From: Piscinibacter sp. XHJ-5
Lineage (GTDB): Bacteria > Pseudomonadota > Gammaproteobacteria > Burkholderiales > Burkholderiaceae_C
DNA: 64,000 bases
Assembly (NCBI RefSeq): GCF_029855045.1
Contig: NZ_CP123228.1
Span: 3,472,001 to 3,536,000, forward strand
Direction of reading: 5' to 3'
The notes under the pieces are model-generated. The model did no database searches. It was not told the origin of the DNA and saw only the letters and a list, made by a program, of their open reading frames with translations. Every line of letters starts with the position of its first letter. Position 1 is the stretch's first letter. Of this stretch, positions 33,602-44,866 are shown in pieces. The position numbers were made by a program, and so were the translations under genes.

Positions 33602-34537
33602 TCAACGTGGCGGCAGCAGTTTGGCCGGGTCGATGGGCTTGCCCAGCTTGCGGATTTCGAAATGGAGCTGCACCCGCTCGGCGTCGGTGGAACCCATCTC
33701 GGCGATTTTCTGTCCGCGGCGCACGGCCTGATCCTCCTTCACGAGCAGCGTCTGATTGTGCGCGTAAGCGGTGAGGTAGGTGTTGTTGTGCTTGAGGATG
33801 ACAAGGTTGCCGTAGCCACGCAGGCCCGAACCGGCATAGACGACCCGCCCGTCAGCGGCGGCGTAAACCGGGTCACCGGATTTGCCGGTGATCGCCAGCC
33901 CCTTGCTGCGCGCATCGTCGAACACGCTGGCGACCGGCCCGTTGGCGGGCCACATCCAGTTGATGTCGTCGTCGCCCTCTCGGCTGGTGGCGGTGGAAGC
34001 CGCCGGCGCTGGCGCCGGGGCTGGCGCTGGCGCCGGCGTGGCCGCAGGCACGCCGGACGCCGGGCCACTGGCAGCCGACGCCGCACCGAGTGGCCGCGTC
34101 TCGACCTTGGCGGTGCTTACCGGCTTCGTTCCAGCCGCATTAGGGTCGACCCCGGGGGGGACAACGCGTATCACCTGGCCGACCTCGATGACGTTGGGGT
34201 TCTCGAGGTTGTTCCACTTGACCAGGTCCTTCCAGTTCTGACCGTTCTCCAGACCGATGCGAATCAGCGTGTCGCCCGGCTTGATCGTGTAGAACCCGAC
34301 CTTGCCCGCGTTCTCGGCGCCGGGCTTGGGCGGTTCAACCTTGTTGGGATCCACCGGCGCCGGAACGACGTCGGCGACCGGGGGGGCCTGGCTTGCAGCG
34401 GGCGCGCGGGCGCCGGCGGACCGGTCTACCACCGGTGCGTGGTTCTTCGACGTCGCGCAGCCCGCGAGCAGCAACACCGTGGCCGCGACGGCGGCACACA
34501 GTCGTGTGTCTATCGAGCTTGTCATCGTCGTCGTCAT
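33602..34537 (-). CDS. nlpD: NlpD-type LysM/M23 lipoprotein (amidase activator)
   Basis: About 311 residues. Lipoprotein signal with lipobox LAGC (Cys27), LysM domain at about 82-125 ([14 protein letters not shown]), an Ala/Pro repeat linker near residues 155-175, then an M23/LytM domain. The LytM zinc ligands are incomplete: the first HxxxD site is replaced ([12 protein letters not shown]) and the last HxH reads QLH. This is the degenerate state typical of NlpD, which activates cell-wall amidases instead of cutting peptidoglycan. Start choice among ATGs at 34549, 34537 and 34525 is uncertain; AAGGGG lies 12 nt before the middle one. Part of surE-pcm-nlpD-rpoS. Confidence 0.92.
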   Translation of the reverse strand: MTTTMTSSIDTRLCAAVAATVLLLAGCATSKNHAPVVDRSAGARAPAASQAPPVADVVPAPVDPNKVEPPKPGAENAGKVGFYTIKPGDTLIRIGLENGQNWKDLVKWNNLENPNVIEVGQVIRVVPPGVDPNAAGTKPVSTAKVETRPLGAASAASGPASGVPAATPAPAPAPAPAPAASTATSREGDDDINWMWPANGPVASVFDDARSKGLAITGKSGDPVYAAADGRVVYAGSGLRGYGNLVILKHNNTYLTAYAHNQTLLVKEDQAVRRGQKIAEMGSTDAERVQLHFEIRKLGKPIDPAKLLPPR

Positions 34538-34563
34538 CGAATGCGTCATCCCCTTGTGCGAGC

Positions 34564-35430
34564 CTACCGAACGAGGCCCGATCTTAACGGCACGAATTGC
34601 ACCACCTCGTGCACGCTTCGCTCGCATCCGCGCTCGGTGCGATCGACCACCACCAGCACCTGTCGTCCGGCTTCGTCGCGCAGCGGCGCGACCAGCCGAC
34701 CGCCCACCGCGAGCTGATCGATCCACGCGGGCGGCATGGCATCGCCACCGGCCGCGGCGATGATGCCGTCGTAGGGCGCGTTCGGGGGATGACCCAGCAT
34801 GCCGTCGCCATAGATGAGCCTCGCGTTGGTGATGCGCAGCGGGGCCATCAGCTCGCGGGCCTTGTCGTGCAGGGGCTTGATGCGCTCCACCGAGAACACC
34901 TGCCTTGCCAGGCGTGCCAGCACCGCCGCCTGGTAGCCACACCCGGTGCCGATCTCGAGCACACGAACAACCTGGCCCGCTCGCGCGTTGGCGCCGCCCA
35001 TCAGCAACTCGATCATGCGCGCCACCACCGACGGCTTGGAGATGGTTTGCCCGTGCCCGATGGGCAGGCTGGTGTCCTCGTACGCCTGGGTCACCAGTGC
35101 TCCATCGACGAATCGATGGCGCGGCACTTCGGCGATCGCCGCCAGCACGGCTTCGTGGCGCAGGCCTTCGGCGCGCAGGCGCTGGACCATGCGGAAACGC
35201 ACGCCGGCAGAGTCGAGGCCGAGCCCCGTGGGCGCCGCGTGCCGCGCGGCCACCGACGCGGCATGCTGCAAAGGCTGCTGCGGACGCAGCACGGCGCGCG
35301 GCCCCGCTGCGGGCAGCGGCTGAACCAGCGGCGCTGCGCTTTCCGGTGCCCTGACCAAGGTCTTCTTGGGCGTCGCCATCTGGTCCAGTCGCAGTGGAAA
35401 CTTGGGCGCGCCGCGCCCCGCCTGCGTCAT
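34564..35430 (-). CDS. pcm: Protein-L-isoaspartate O-methyltransferase
   Basis: 288 residues. The N-terminal ~65 residues are a low-complexity Ala/Pro extension; the catalytic part has [17 protein letters not shown] and the SAM loop [14 protein letters not shown]. The enzyme repairs isoaspartyl residues in aged proteins. The ATG at 35430 overlaps the surE stop (ATGA), the classical surE-pcm coupling. An internal ATG at MATPKKTL would shorten it by 17 residues. Confidence 0.93.
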   Translation of the reverse strand: MTQAGRGAPKFPLRLDQMATPKKTLVRAPESAAPLVQPLPAAGPRAVLRPQQPLQHAASVAARHAAPTGLGLDSAGVRFRMVQRLRAEGLRHEAVLAAIAEVPRHRFVDGALVTQAYEDTSLPIGHGQTISKPSVVARMIELLMGGANARAGQVVRVLEIGTGCGYQAAVLARLARQVFSVERIKPLHDKARELMAPLRITNARLIYGDGMLGHPPNAPYDGIIAAAGGDAMPPAWIDQLAVGGRLVAPLRDEAGRQVLVVVDRTERGCERSVHEVVQFVPLRSGLVR

Positions 35431-36185
35431 TCGCGGCCCCGCTGCGAGAGCCAGCCCTGCCAGTCGGGCACGGCGGCGTGGTCGGTGAGATCGACCTGCA
35501 GCGGCGTGACCGACACCTTGCCGTTGGCGGTGGCATGGAAGTCCGTCCCCTCGCCCGCCTCGCGCGCATCGCCCGCGGCACCGATCCAATACATCGTCTC
35601 GCCGCGCGGGCTGATCTGGCGGATCACCGGCTCGCTGGCATGACGGCGCCCGAGGCGCGTGATCGCGTGCGGCAGGCGGTCGGCGTCCGCTCGATTGGGA
35701 ATGTTCACGTTCAACAAGAAGGGCGAGCGCGCCGGCGTCTGCCTCAGCACCCGCTCGATCACGTCGCGCGCGACACGCGAGGCGACGTCGAGATGCGACC
35801 AGCCCTTCTGGATCTGCGAGAAGGCGATCGCCGGAATGCCGAACAGGAAGCCTTCCATCGCGGCGGCCACCGTGCCCGAATAGAGCGTGTCATCGCCCAT
35901 GTTTGCGCCCTGGTTGATGCCCGAGACGACGAGGTCAGGTCGCTGTTCCAGCAGTCCGGTGAGGGCGACGTGGACGCAGTCAGACGGCGTCCCGTTGATG
36001 TAGCGCACGCCGTTGGCAGCGGTGTAGACCGACAGCGGCCGGTTGAGCGTCAGCGAGTTGGACGTGCCGCTCGCGTTCTGTTCGGGAGCAACGATGTCCA
36101 GCTCGCCGAGACCCTCGCAGGCCCGCACCAGGGCGGCCAGACCGGGCGCAAGATAGCCGTCGTCATTGGCGATGAGGATACGCAT
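35427..36185 (-). CDS. surE: 5'/3'-nucleotidase SurE
   Basis: 252-residue metal-dependent nucleotidase active on nucleoside monophosphates and short polyphosphate. Metal and active-site residues are Asp8/Asp9 in [13 protein letters not shown], Ser in [11 protein letters not shown], and Asn in [12 protein letters not shown]. The ATG at 36185 matches the family start. TACAAT lies 6 nt upstream and there is no Shine-Dalgarno, another leaderless candidate. First gene of the surE-pcm-nlpD-rpoS-exonuclease cluster. Confidence 0.96.
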   Translation of the reverse strand: MRILIANDDGYLAPGLAALVRACEGLGELDIVAPEQNASGTSNSLTLNRPLSVYTAANGVRYINGTPSDCVHVALTGLLEQRPDLVVSGINQGANMGDDTLYSGTVAAAMEGFLFGIPAIAFSQIQKGWSHLDVASRVARDVIERVLRQTPARSPFLLNVNIPNRADADRLPHAITRLGRRHASEPVIRQISPRGETMYWIGAAGDAREAGEGTDFHATANGKVSVTPLQVDLTDHAAVPDWQGWLSQRGRE

Positions 36186-36204
36186 CCGGCGATTGTAGGG
36201 AGTC

Positions 36205-36218
36205 GTCACCTGCGTGAC
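36205..36218. promoter_or_regulatory. Palindrome between surE and the quinone reductase gene
   Basis: GTCAC-CTGC-GTGAC is a perfect 5-bp inverted repeat in the 87-nt divergent gap, upstream of the surE -10-like box. It could be an operator; no regulator is identifiable. Confidence 0.25.
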
Positions 36219-36272
36219 TGGATGCAGCAACGGCGCTGCGTATCATCCGCCGCCCAACCGAGGAGAGACGCC

Positions 36273-37250
36273 ATGCACGCCTGGATCTGCGACGACCCGA
36301 TCGGCCCGCAAGCACTGTCGTGGAAGGAGCTGCCAACCCCTGAGCCGAAGCCTGGCGAGGTGCGGGTGGCGATCCGCGCGGCCAGCCTCAACTTTCCTGA
36401 TCTGCTCATCGTGCAGAACAAGTACCAGATGAAGCCGCCGCTGCCGTTCGTGCCCGGCTCGGAGTACGCCGGAACGGTCGACGCCGTGGGGCAAGGCGTC
36501 GCGCACCTGAAGCAGGGCGACGCGGTCGCCGCGTTCGGCGGCATGGGCGGTTTCGCCACGCACGCGTGTGTTGATGCAAAGCTGGTGATGCAGCTGCCTT
36601 CGGGCTTCGCCTTCGACGATGCGGCAGCCTTCATCTGCACTTACGGCACCACGCATCACGCCCTGCTCGACCGCGCCGAGCTCAAGGCCGGCGAGACCGT
36701 GCTGGTGCTCGGCGCGGCCGGCGGCGTCGGGACTGCCGCAATCCAGATCGCGAAGGCAGCCGGCGCTCGTGTCATCGCCGCGGCGTCCAGCGACGACAAG
36801 TGCAAGCTCTGCCGCGAACTCGGCGCCGATGATGCCGTCAACTACGCGAGCTCGAACATCCGCGACGAGCTCAAGGCTCTCACCGGCGGCAAGGGACCCG
36901 ACATCGTCTACGACCCGGTCGGCGGCGACCTCACCGAGCCGGTTTTCCGCTCCATCGCATGGCGCGGCCGCTACCTCGTCATCGGCTTCGCGCAAGGCAC
37001 CATTCCCTCGCTGCCTCTGAACCTCGCCTTGCTGAAGGGTGCGTCGGTGGTCGGTGTGTTCTGGGGCGAGTTCGCGCGCCGCGAACCGCAACGCAATGCG
37101 AGGGCGCTGGGGGAGCTTGCCACCTGGTACGCCCAGGGACGCATCAAGCCGGTCATCGATCAGAAGCTACCGATGCCGCAGTTGCAGGCGGCTTTCGAGC
37201 GCATGGGAAGCCGCCAGGTCCGAGGCAAGCTGGTGATGGTCAACCACTGA
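36273..37250 (+). CDS. NADPH:quinone oxidoreductase, zinc-independent MDR family
   Basis: 325-residue medium-chain reductase. The GroES-like N-terminal half has PFVPGSEYAGTV; the Rossmann half has VLGAAGGVGTAAIQIAK and ends with GRIKPVIDQ plus RQVRGKLVM. Structural and catalytic zinc cysteines of alcohol dehydrogenases are absent, as in Qor-type enzymes. NADPH preference and quinone substrate are family inference. A GAGGAGAG ribosome site precedes the ATG at 36273. Divergent from surE. Confidence 0.85.
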   Translation: MHAWICDDPIGPQALSWKELPTPEPKPGEVRVAIRAASLNFPDLLIVQNKYQMKPPLPFVPGSEYAGTVDAVGQGVAHLKQGDAVAAFGGMGGFATHACVDAKLVMQLPSGFAFDDAAAFICTYGTTHHALLDRAELKAGETVLVLGAAGGVGTAAIQIAKAAGARVIAAASSDDKCKLCRELGADDAVNYASSNIRDELKALTGGKGPDIVYDPVGGDLTEPVFRSIAWRGRYLVIGFAQGTIPSLPLNLALLKGASVVGVFWGEFARREPQRNARALGELATWYAQGRIKPVIDQKLPMPQLQAAFERMGSRQVRGKLVMVNH

Positions 37251-37334
37251 CTCCCGCTGACCCGGTCGCCTGCCGCAGGCGGCGCATCGATAATCCGTGC
37301 CTCGCCGCAAGCCGTGGCGTGGGGAGACAGCTGC

Positions 37335-38318
37335 GTGCGCCGTCTGTTGCTGAAGTTGCCTCTCTTTGCCGTAGTTCCATGGCGGGCCGCCGATGCGCAG
37401 GCGGCACCCCTGCTGTTCGCAGTCATCACCACCACGACGGTCGACGAGACACGTGTCGCCTGGGAACCGTTCTTCGCGGAACTGCGCAGCGCCACGGGGC
37501 TGGAGGTGCAGGGCTTCTACGCCCCGTCGTACGCGGCCGCGGTCGAGGCGCTGGTCACCAACCGCGCGCAGCTCGCCTGGCTGTCGAGCAAGGCGGCGCT
37601 CGATTGCATCGAGCGCGCCAATGTCGAGGTGTTCGCCCAGCTCGTCGATTCGACAGGCTTGCCGGGTTACCGCGCCATCGTCATCGCGCGACGCGACGCG
37701 CCGGTGTCGTCCCTCGACCAGCTCCTGTCGAAACCGAAGGTCTACGGCTTCGCGATGGGAGAGCTGTCGTCAACGTCGGGACACGCTATGCCGTCGTACG
37801 CGCTTTTCGTTCCGCGCGGCATTCGGCCCGAGGAGCACTTCGTTCCCTTCATCCGTGGCAATCACGCGCAGACGCTCGATGCCGTCCTGCGCGGACAAGT
37901 GCACGCCGGCACCTACAACACCGAGGAGCTGTCGCGGCTGAAGGCCAACCACCCTGCCAAGGCCGCGGCGCTGCGCGTGCTGTGGGAGTCGGCGCTGATC
38001 CCCAAAGACCCGCTGCTCTGGCGCAAGGACCTGCCCCTGTCGATTCGCACCAAGCTGTCGGCATTTCTGTTCGGCTACGGCAAGACCGCCGGCGAGAAGG
38101 CACGACTCAAGCAGATGTTCGACCTGGCCGGCTTCCGACCGTCGACCAATCAGCAGCTGAAGTTCGTGCTCGAGATCGAGGACTTCAAACAGCGGTCTGA
38201 AGTGCTGCTCGACCCGCGTCTGTCCGAGGCCCAGAAGAGCGAGAAACTAGGGGACCTCCGCGACCGCTACAACCGCCTCGCCAGGGCGCTGCAAAGCACG
38301 TCCACACTACCCCCCTAG
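37335..38318 (+). CDS. PhnD-like periplasmic phosphate/phosphonate-binding protein
   Basis: About 327 residues. A signal peptide (RRLLLKLPLFAVVPWRAADAQA) leads into a periplasmic binding-protein fold of the PhnD type: ATGLEVQGFYAPSYAAAVEAL, then AQLAWLSS and SSTSGHAMPS, which supply ligand contacts in this family. The GTG at 37335 has GGGGAG 8 nt upstream and starts directly at the signal peptide, so it is preferred to the GTG at 37314. No permease or ATPase is adjacent. Instead a response regulator and histidine kinase follow within 50 nt, so it may feed a sensory system rather than a transporter; that role is inference. Confidence 0.78.
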   Translation: MRRLLLKLPLFAVVPWRAADAQAAPLLFAVITTTTVDETRVAWEPFFAELRSATGLEVQGFYAPSYAAAVEALVTNRAQLAWLSSKAALDCIERANVEVFAQLVDSTGLPGYRAIVIARRDAPVSSLDQLLSKPKVYGFAMGELSSTSGHAMPSYALFVPRGIRPEEHFVPFIRGNHAQTLDAVLRGQVHAGTYNTEELSRLKANHPAKAAALRVLWESALIPKDPLLWRKDLPLSIRTKLSAFLFGYGKTAGEKARLKQMFDLAGFRPSTNQQLKFVLEIEDFKQRSEVLLDPRLSEAQKSEKLGDLRDRYNRLARALQSTSTLPP

Positions 38319-38365
38319 AACGCAGGCTGCTACGATCACTGTCTTCTCACGACACTGTGCCAACC

Positions 38366-39097
38366 ATGGCAGTCAAGGTCCTGATCGTCGAAGACAACCC
38401 GGTCGCGCGAAGCTTTCTTTGCCGGGTCGTCCGCGAGAGTTTTTCCGACACCATCGTCATCACCGAGGCCGGTGATCTCGAGTCGGCGCGCCGTCATATC
38501 GCCACCCAGAGCGGCCAGAGCGCACTCACCCCGAACGACCCGTTCAAGCTGATCCTCGTCGACCTCGAGCTGCCCGATGGCAACGGCATGGAGCTGCTGG
38601 CGGAGCTGGCCCGCTATCCCGCCACGAAGATCGTCACCACGCTCTATTCCGACGACGACCATCTCTTCCCCGCGCTGCAATGCGGCGCCGACGGCTACCT
38701 GCTGAAGGAAGACCGTTTCGAGGTGCTCGTCGAGGAACTTCAGAAGATCGTTCGCGGGCAGCCGCCGTTGTCTCCGGCCATCGCGCGCCGCCTGCTCACG
38801 CATTTCCGCCACGGCGCCGCCGGCGAGACCAGCGCGGCGCCGCTGCCCTCCGCGTTCCAGAGCAGCCGCCCCATGCCGCTGGGCAAGGGCGCGCCGCTCG
38901 ACCACGAGCGCCTCACGCCGCGCGAGAGCGAGGTGCTCACCTACCTCAGCAAGGGCTTCACGATCAAGGAGATCGCCAGCCTAATGGGGATCAAGTGGTT
39001 CACCGTGAACGACCACATCAAGTCGATCTACAAGAAGCTGAACGTCTCGAGCCGCGCCGAGGCGGCGGTGCTGGCGAGCAAGCAGGGCCTGGTCTGA
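38366..39097 (+). CDS. NarL/LuxR-family response regulator
   Basis: 243 residues. The receiver has VLIVEDNPVAR and the phosphoacceptor Asp66 in LILVDLELPDGNG. A linker of about 35 residues connects to a LuxR-type helix-turn-helix (LTPRESEVLTYLSKGFTIKEIASLMGI), with the recognition helix region TVNDHIKSIYKKL. The receiver is slightly long owing to an insertion around TQSGQSALTPND. The ATG at 38366 begins the receiver; a GTG three codons upstream is possible. Partner of the kinase encoded 32 nt downstream. Confidence 0.9.
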   Translation: MAVKVLIVEDNPVARSFLCRVVRESFSDTIVITEAGDLESARRHIATQSGQSALTPNDPFKLILVDLELPDGNGMELLAELARYPATKIVTTLYSDDDHLFPALQCGADGYLLKEDRFEVLVEELQKIVRGQPPLSPAIARRLLTHFRHGAAGETSAAPLPSAFQSSRPMPLGKGAPLDHERLTPRESEVLTYLSKGFTIKEIASLMGIKWFTVNDHIKSIYKKLNVSSRAEAAVLASKQGLV

Positions 39098-39129
39098 TTC
39101 AGGCCGCCTGAGGCGCCAGGAGGAGCGAC

Positions 39130-41442
39130 ATGGCCGTCACAGGGTCGAGCCTCCCATCCGGTGACTCGCCTTTGCGCGACAAGGACGCGCACACCAGCCA
39201 GGTCCCCTACACCGGCGGTGAATCGTCCTTCGATTCCGCGCTCCTCGACCGCAACTTCATGCACGAGAGCTCGCTCTCGCGCTGGATGGGGTGGCGCCTG
39301 CGCCTGCTGGTGGGCACGGCGCTGCTCGGTTGCATGGGCTTGTTCTTCCTGGCGCGCTGGCTCGGCGACCCACCGCACATCGAGGCGACCTGGCGTTCCA
39401 ATCCGCAGGGTCTGTTGGAGCTTGCAGCCACCACCGACCCGCAGCTCAAGCCGCACGTCGGCCGCGCGTTGATCGGCATCTTCGGCGGCGACGTTTCGGT
39501 GGCGGTGGCCAACGTGCTCACGCTGCAGCGCTCATCGCGCTGGCTCATCGACGACGACCATCGCGACCATCACCGGGCCACGCACGAGCAGATCTCCTCG
39601 GCGCTGTCGCAGCAGAGCGTCAAGCTTGTCTTCTCCGACGGCAACATCGTCGAGATGCAGCTCCAGCGCCGCGGCTTCGCAGGCCTGGGCGGCATGTTCT
39701 GGCTGCTCAGCGCGTTCGCTCTCGTGCTCTATCTCGTCGCGATGGTGGTGCTGCTTGCCAGGCCCAATGGGCTGAACCTGCTGTACGCGGTGATGGCCTT
39801 GTGCCAGACGGGCAACCTCGTCTTCATCGCTGTCGAATCGACGCTGGAGCTTGCCCTGCCTGCGCCCTTCCCGCGCCTGGACATGCCGCTTCGCATGGCC
39901 TTCGACCTGGTGACCGCGGCAGCCGTCATCAACGCGATCTGCCTGCACCCCCGACGGCTGCCCGGCGCGGGCTGGATCGCCGTGGCCGCGTGGGCCTTCG
40001 TCGGCTCTCTTGTCCTGCTGATGTGGCAACGTCTGCTGCCCGAGGCCTGGTGGTGGACGCAGCTCGGCGTGTCGGGCATGGGACTGCTGATGATCGGCCT
40101 GCTCACCTGGTCGTATCGCATCGAGCCGCATCCCTTCGCCGTGGTCCTGCGGCGTTTCTGCGTCGTCGCGATGAGCACCTGGATCCTGCTCACCATCGCG
40201 CTGGCCGCGGCCACCAAGGCGCCCGGCGTGCAGCACAACATCGCGTCGATCGGCTCGATGATCTGGTACGTGTTCCTGGCCTCGCTGCTGCTGCTGGTGC
40301 CTTTCCTGTCGAAGTCGCAGCAGATCATGCGGGAGTTCTCTCTTCTCGCGGCCATCAGCACGGTGGCCACCTCGCTCGACCTGCTGTTCGTCGCGGTCTT
40401 CTCGTTCGGACAGTTCGCTTCGCTGACCTTGTCGCTGTTCCTGTCCCTCGGCGTGTATGCGGGCGCCCGTCAATGGATCCTCAACCAGCTGCTCGGCAGC
40501 AGCATGCTGACCACGGAGCGCATGTTCGAGCAGCTGTACCGGATCGCGCGCGAGGTGGAGGCGCACCCGGAGCGCACGCCGGCCCTGCTGTCGCGGCTGC
40601 TGCGCGAGCTGTTCGAGCCGATGGAAGTCCTGGTCATCGACAAGCGCAGCAGCTCCACGCGCATCGTGGCCGACGGCTCGGCCATCATCCTTCCCGTGCC
40701 TGAACTGAGCAGCGACGCGGCGACCGAGGATGGGCTTGCAGACCGCTCCATCGTCCTTCGCTTCGCGCATCGCGGCCGTCGGCTCTTCACCTCGGAGGAC
40801 GCGCGCCTCGCCGATCGCATCGTCGAGCAGCTCGGCCGCGCCGTCGCCTTCGACAAGGCGGTGGAGCAAGGTCGCAGCGAAGAGCGGGCGCGGATCGCGC
40901 AGGACCTTCACGACGACATCGGCGCGCGGCTGCTGACACTGATGTACAAGGCACATTCTCCCGAGATGGAAGAGTATGTGCGGCATACGCTGCAGGACCT
41001 GAAGACCTTGACGCGCGGTCTGGCCGCTTCCAATCACCGGCTGTCGCATGCCGCAGCCGAATGGAAAGCCGATCTGACGCAGCGGCTCACCGCCGCGCAT
41101 GTGGAGCTGGGTTGGACCTTCACCTTCGACGAGGACATCCTCCTCAGCGTGGTGCAGTGGTCCGCCCTCACGCGCGTGCTGCGCGAGCTGGTCAGCAACA
41201 TCATCTCGCACGCCCAGGCGCGACGCGTCGACATCGACTTCAGCCTCGAGAACGATCGGCTCGACCTGTCGGTGTTCGATGACGGTCTCGGCCGCAACCC
41301 TCGCGCCTGGTCGCACGGACTCGGCCTGGGCGGCGTGCGCAAACGGGTCAAGCAGCTCGGCGGCGAAGTGGAGTGGCGCGAGCTGTCCCCGCATGGCATC
41401 GGCTGCCGCGTGATCATCCGCGAGTTCTCCGCCCGCCATTGA
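39130..41442 (+). CDS. Multi-spanning sensor histidine kinase (HisKA_3 type)
   Basis: 770 residues. A cytosolic N-terminus of about 55 residues is followed by TM1 (56-77), an extracytoplasmic domain of about 105 residues, then seven or eight further hydrophobic helices to about residue 455. A variable, GAF-like cytosolic part precedes the dimerisation helix [18 protein letters not shown] with phospho-His594. The ATPase part has [10 protein letters not shown] and [16 protein letters not shown]. This architecture suits NarL/DesK-type kinases. An AGGAGG site precedes the ATG. It presumably phosphorylates the upstream regulator; the signal is unknown, though the adjacent PhnD-like protein is a candidate input. 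Confidence 0.85.
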   Translation: MAVTGSSLPSGDSPLRDKDAHTSQVPYTGGESSFDSALLDRNFMHESSLSRWMGWRLRLLVGTALLGCMGLFFLARWLGDPPHIEATWRSNPQGLLELAATTDPQLKPHVGRALIGIFGGDVSVAVANVLTLQRSSRWLIDDDHRDHHRATHEQISSALSQQSVKLVFSDGNIVEMQLQRRGFAGLGGMFWLLSAFALVLYLVAMVVLLARPNGLNLLYAVMALCQTGNLVFIAVESTLELALPAPFPRLDMPLRMAFDLVTAAAVINAICLHPRRLPGAGWIAVAAWAFVGSLVLLMWQRLLPEAWWWTQLGVSGMGLLMIGLLTWSYRIEPHPFAVVLRRFCVVAMSTWILLTIALAAATKAPGVQHNIASIGSMIWYVFLASLLLLVPFLSKSQQIMREFSLLAAISTVATSLDLLFVAVFSFGQFASLTLSLFLSLGVYAGARQWILNQLLGSSMLTTERMFEQLYRIAREVEAHPERTPALLSRLLRELFEPMEVLVIDKRSSSTRIVADGSAIILPVPELSSDAATEDGLADRSIVLRFAHRGRRLFTSEDARLADRIVEQLGRAVAFDKAVEQGRSEERARIAQDLHDDIGARLLTLMYKAHSPEMEEYVRHTLQDLKTLTRGLAASNHRLSHAAAEWKADLTQRLTAAHVELGWTFTFDEDILLSVVQWSALTRVLRELVSNIISHAQARRVDIDFSLENDRLDLSVFDDGLGRNPRAWSHGLGLGGVRKRVKQLGGEVEWRELSPHGIGCRVIIREFSARH

Positions 41443-41545
41443 CCCACCGGGCACGACGGTTGCCTCGTCCGGCCTGTTCCTGCACGGCTGTCGGCTTCGG
41501 GCACCCCGATCGCCAGCTGCGGGCAGGCGTGCGTGGAGAAATGAC

Positions 41546-42505
<960 letters not shown>

Positions 42506-42512
42506 GACACCA

Positions 42513-42545
42513 AGAAAAACGGCCCGCGTGGATGCGCGGGCCGTT
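42513..42545 (-). terminator. Terminator downstream of tRNA-His
   Basis: AACGGCCCGCG (42518-42528) pairs perfectly with CGCGGGCCGTT (42535-42545). On the minus strand the stem runs into TTTTTC, so it ends the tRNA-His transcript; it could also stop transcription from the UXS gene on the other strand. Confidence 0.85.
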
Positions 42546-42562
42546 GATTCGAAAGGTGATCT

Positions 42563-42639
42563 TGGGGTGGCTGATGGGACTCGAACCCACGACGACAGGA
42601 ATCACAATCCTGGACTCTACCAACTGAGCTACAGCCACC
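42563..42639 (-). tRNA. tRNA-His (GTG)
   Basis: Complete cloverleaf with acceptor GTGGCTG/CAGCCAC, encoded G-1 (42639), discriminator C and encoded CCA (42563-42565). The anticodon loop TTGTGAT lies between CAGGA and TCCTG, giving anticodon GTG. The T arm GGGTTCGAGTCCC is intact. It lies 36 nt after ppiD on the same strand and may be processed from a shared transcript. Confidence 0.98.
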
Positions 42640-42675
42640 GCAGAGCCCCGCATTATAGGGTCAGAGGCGACACCT

Positions 42676-44598
42676 CTAGCGCGCGGGGGCGCTGGCGGCG
42701 TCGGGCGCGAACGCCCTGTCCTTCACGTTGGCCTTCAGGCGGGATTTGAGGGCGGCGTAATAGGCCTGCGTCTCCGCGTCGCCCCAGGCTTGTGCGTACT
42801 GCGATTGCGCCTGCTTGGTGTCGGCCGCAATCGGGTCGCGGCCGAGGACCTTGGTGATGCGCGCAACGGCATAGCCGGCGTCGCCGAGGTCCACGCCGAA
42901 TACCGCCGGCAGCTTGCCGGTGTCGGCACGCAGGACCGCATCGACGACCGGGCGCGGCACATCCTTGGCCGTCGCCCGCGACACCGGCTGCGCCGCCCCT
43001 GGCAGGGCCGCCTGCGGATCCTTCTTCAGCTCGGCCAAACGCGCTTCGCCTTCCTTGCGCGCGAGCGCAGCGGCCTGCTGCGCCGCGACGCGTTCGCGGA
43101 CCTTGTCCTTGACCTCGGACAGCGGCAGGGTGTGCGCCGGCGAATACTGGACGACGCGCCCGGACACCAGCTGGTTCGGCGCGGTTTCCACGGCATCGGT
43201 GTTCCGCTTGTTGCGGATGGTGTCGGCCGCGAACAGCGCTTCGAGAAACTTCGGGTTCGCCAGCGGGCCGGTCGCACCGGGCGCCGGCGTGCGCTTCACG
43301 TCCTGCGCCGTCTTGATCTCGAGCTTGAACCTGTCGGCTGCCGGCTTGAGGCTCTCGGCCTGTTCGTAGACCATGTTGGTGAAATCGACCGCGTCCTTCG
43401 AGAACTTTTCCTGCGCCAGCTGCTTGCGACGCTCGGCCTCGATCTCGGGGCGCACCTGCTCGTAGCTTTTCTTGTCGCCGCCGCGCGCGCCGGTGACCTG
43501 GATGATGTGGTAGCCGAAATCGCTCTCGACCACGTCGCTCATCTGGCCGGGCTTCAGCGCGAACGCCGCATCCTCGAAAGGCTTCACCATTGCGCCGCGA
43601 CCGAAGAAGTCGAGGTCGCCGCCGCGTTCGGCGGAGCCGGGGTCTTCGGAGTTCTTCTTCGCGGCTTCAGCGAAGCCGGCGGGGTTCTTCTTCAACTCGG
43701 CGAGCAGCGCCTCCGCCTTCGCCTTGGCCTTGGCACGGGCATCGGCCGGCGCACCCTTCTCCGCCTTGACGAGAATGTGGCTGGCACGCCTTTCTTCCGG
43801 CGTGCTGTAGCGCGCCTCGTTTTGCGCGTAGTACTTCTTCAGGTCGTCTTCGACCACCGTGACGCTGCTCTTCAGCGACTCGACGTCCAGCACCACGTAT
43901 TCCACCTTTGCCTGCTCGGGGGCCTGGAATTGCGCGGCGTTGGCGGGATCCTTGTAGTACTTCTCGATGTCGGCGTCGCTGGGCGCTGCTTTCGCAAGGT
44001 AGTCCTTGGCGTCGAAGCGCTGCACCTGCACTTCGCGCTGCTGGAAGAAGGCGTCCAGCGCGGCGCCGGTGGCGCTCTCGGGCGCGAACTGGGTGCCGCT
44101 GACACCCTGCATGACCTGCCGCAGCGTGAGGTCGCGCCGCAGCCGCTGCTCGAACATCGGCACCGAAAGGCCCTGCGCCGCCAGGAAGTCCTTGTTCACG
44201 CTGCCGTCCGGGTTGCGCAGCGGCGCGAACTGCGGGTCGCTCTTGAACAGGCGGTCGAGGCGGTCGTCGGTGGTCGTGAGGTTCAGCTTCTCGGCGGCCG
44301 CGAGCATCACGCGCTCGCGCAGCAGCATGTCGAGCGACTGCTGCCGCATCATCGGAGAGTCGAGCAGCTTCGCGTCCACGCCCGGCATCTGCCGGCGCAC
44401 GCGCTCCACCTGATCGCGATGAGCCGCATCCCACTCGGCGCGGGTGATGTCGCGACCAGCGACCTCCGCGACGGCAGCATTGCCGCCTTCGGTGAAGCGG
44501 CTGTAACCCTGAATGCCGAAGAAGACGAACGACGGAAAGATCAGCAGCACCAGGATGAACTGGAACAGGCGGGTGTGGGTGCGGACGAAGTCAAACAT
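42676..44598 (-). CDS. ppiD: PpiD-like membrane-anchored periplasmic chaperone/PPIase
   Basis: 640 residues. A single N-terminal TM helix (about 12-30) anchors a SurA_N-like region ([27 protein letters not shown]). The parvulin domain runs from about residue 268 ([15 protein letters not shown]) to about 370 ([12 protein letters not shown]). A long C-terminal region follows, as in PpiD. It assists folding of newly exported envelope proteins at the Sec translocon. Located between tRNA-Val and tRNA-His downstream of hupB, mirroring the lon-hupB-ppiD neighbourhood of enterobacteria. Confidence 0.92.
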   Translation of the reverse strand: MFDFVRTHTRLFQFILVLLIFPSFVFFGIQGYSRFTEGGNAAVAEVAGRDITRAEWDAAHRDQVERVRRQMPGVDAKLLDSPMMRQQSLDMLLRERVMLAAAEKLNLTTTDDRLDRLFKSDPQFAPLRNPDGSVNKDFLAAQGLSVPMFEQRLRRDLTLRQVMQGVSGTQFAPESATGAALDAFFQQREVQVQRFDAKDYLAKAAPSDADIEKYYKDPANAAQFQAPEQAKVEYVVLDVESLKSSVTVVEDDLKKYYAQNEARYSTPEERRASHILVKAEKGAPADARAKAKAKAEALLAELKKNPAGFAEAAKKNSEDPGSAERGGDLDFFGRGAMVKPFEDAAFALKPGQMSDVVESDFGYHIIQVTGARGGDKKSYEQVRPEIEAERRKQLAQEKFSKDAVDFTNMVYEQAESLKPAADRFKLEIKTAQDVKRTPAPGATGPLANPKFLEALFAADTIRNKRNTDAVETAPNQLVSGRVVQYSPAHTLPLSEVKDKVRERVAAQQAAALARKEGEARLAELKKDPQAALPGAAQPVSRATAKDVPRPVVDAVLRADTGKLPAVFGVDLGDAGYAVARITKVLGRDPIAADTKQAQSQYAQAWGDAETQAYYAALKSRLKANVKDRAFAPDAASAPAR

Positions 44599-44670
44599 CG
44601 AAAGCCTCGACGAAGAGCGGGAAGATCAACAGCCACGATGGTGGCGGAGCAAAGCGACCGCTGCAAACGC

Positions 44671-44700
44671 AACAAAGGCGAACCGAGGTTCGCCTTTGTT
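44671..44700 (-). terminator. Long perfect hairpin downstream of tRNA-Val
   Basis: A 13-bp perfect stem: AACAAAGGCGAAC (44671-44683) with GTTCGCCTTTGTT (44688-44700), loop CGAG. The A/T-rich outer arms give a U-rich 3' flank on either strand. It likely ends the hupB-tRNA-Val transcript before ppiD. Confidence 0.7.
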
Positions 44701-44780
44701 GTCGCCATTGTTGGGTAACGGGCTTGCCGGGATTCTAGCCGACCGGGGCCGTCCGCACGGGGTGGCAAGCGCGCTGTGCC

Positions 44781-44856
44781 TGGTGGGTGCTGAGGGGATC
44801 GAACCCCCGACCTACGCCTTGTAAGGGCGCCGCTCTGCCAGCTGAGCTAAGCACCC
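44781..44856 (-). tRNA. tRNA-Val (TAC)
   Basis: 76 nt with encoded CCA (44781-44783). Acceptor GGGTGCT/AGCACCC, D arm GCTCAGCTGGCAGAGC, anticodon loop CTTACAA giving TAC, T arm GGGGGTTCGATCCCC. It begins 10 nt after the hupB stop, so the two are probably cotranscribed and processed. Confidence 0.98.
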
Positions 44857-44866
44857 GAAATCCTGT

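Noticed and set aside
33990..34060. Tandem repeats in the nlpD region considered as a CRISPR or minisatellite
   Set aside because: They encode an in-frame Ala/Pro linker and have no spacers; simple coding repeat.
42563..44856. Mobile element integration at tRNA-His or tRNA-Val
   Set aside because: No integrase, no repeated tRNA 3' end and no shift in gene content; the flanking genes are core housekeeping genes in conserved order.
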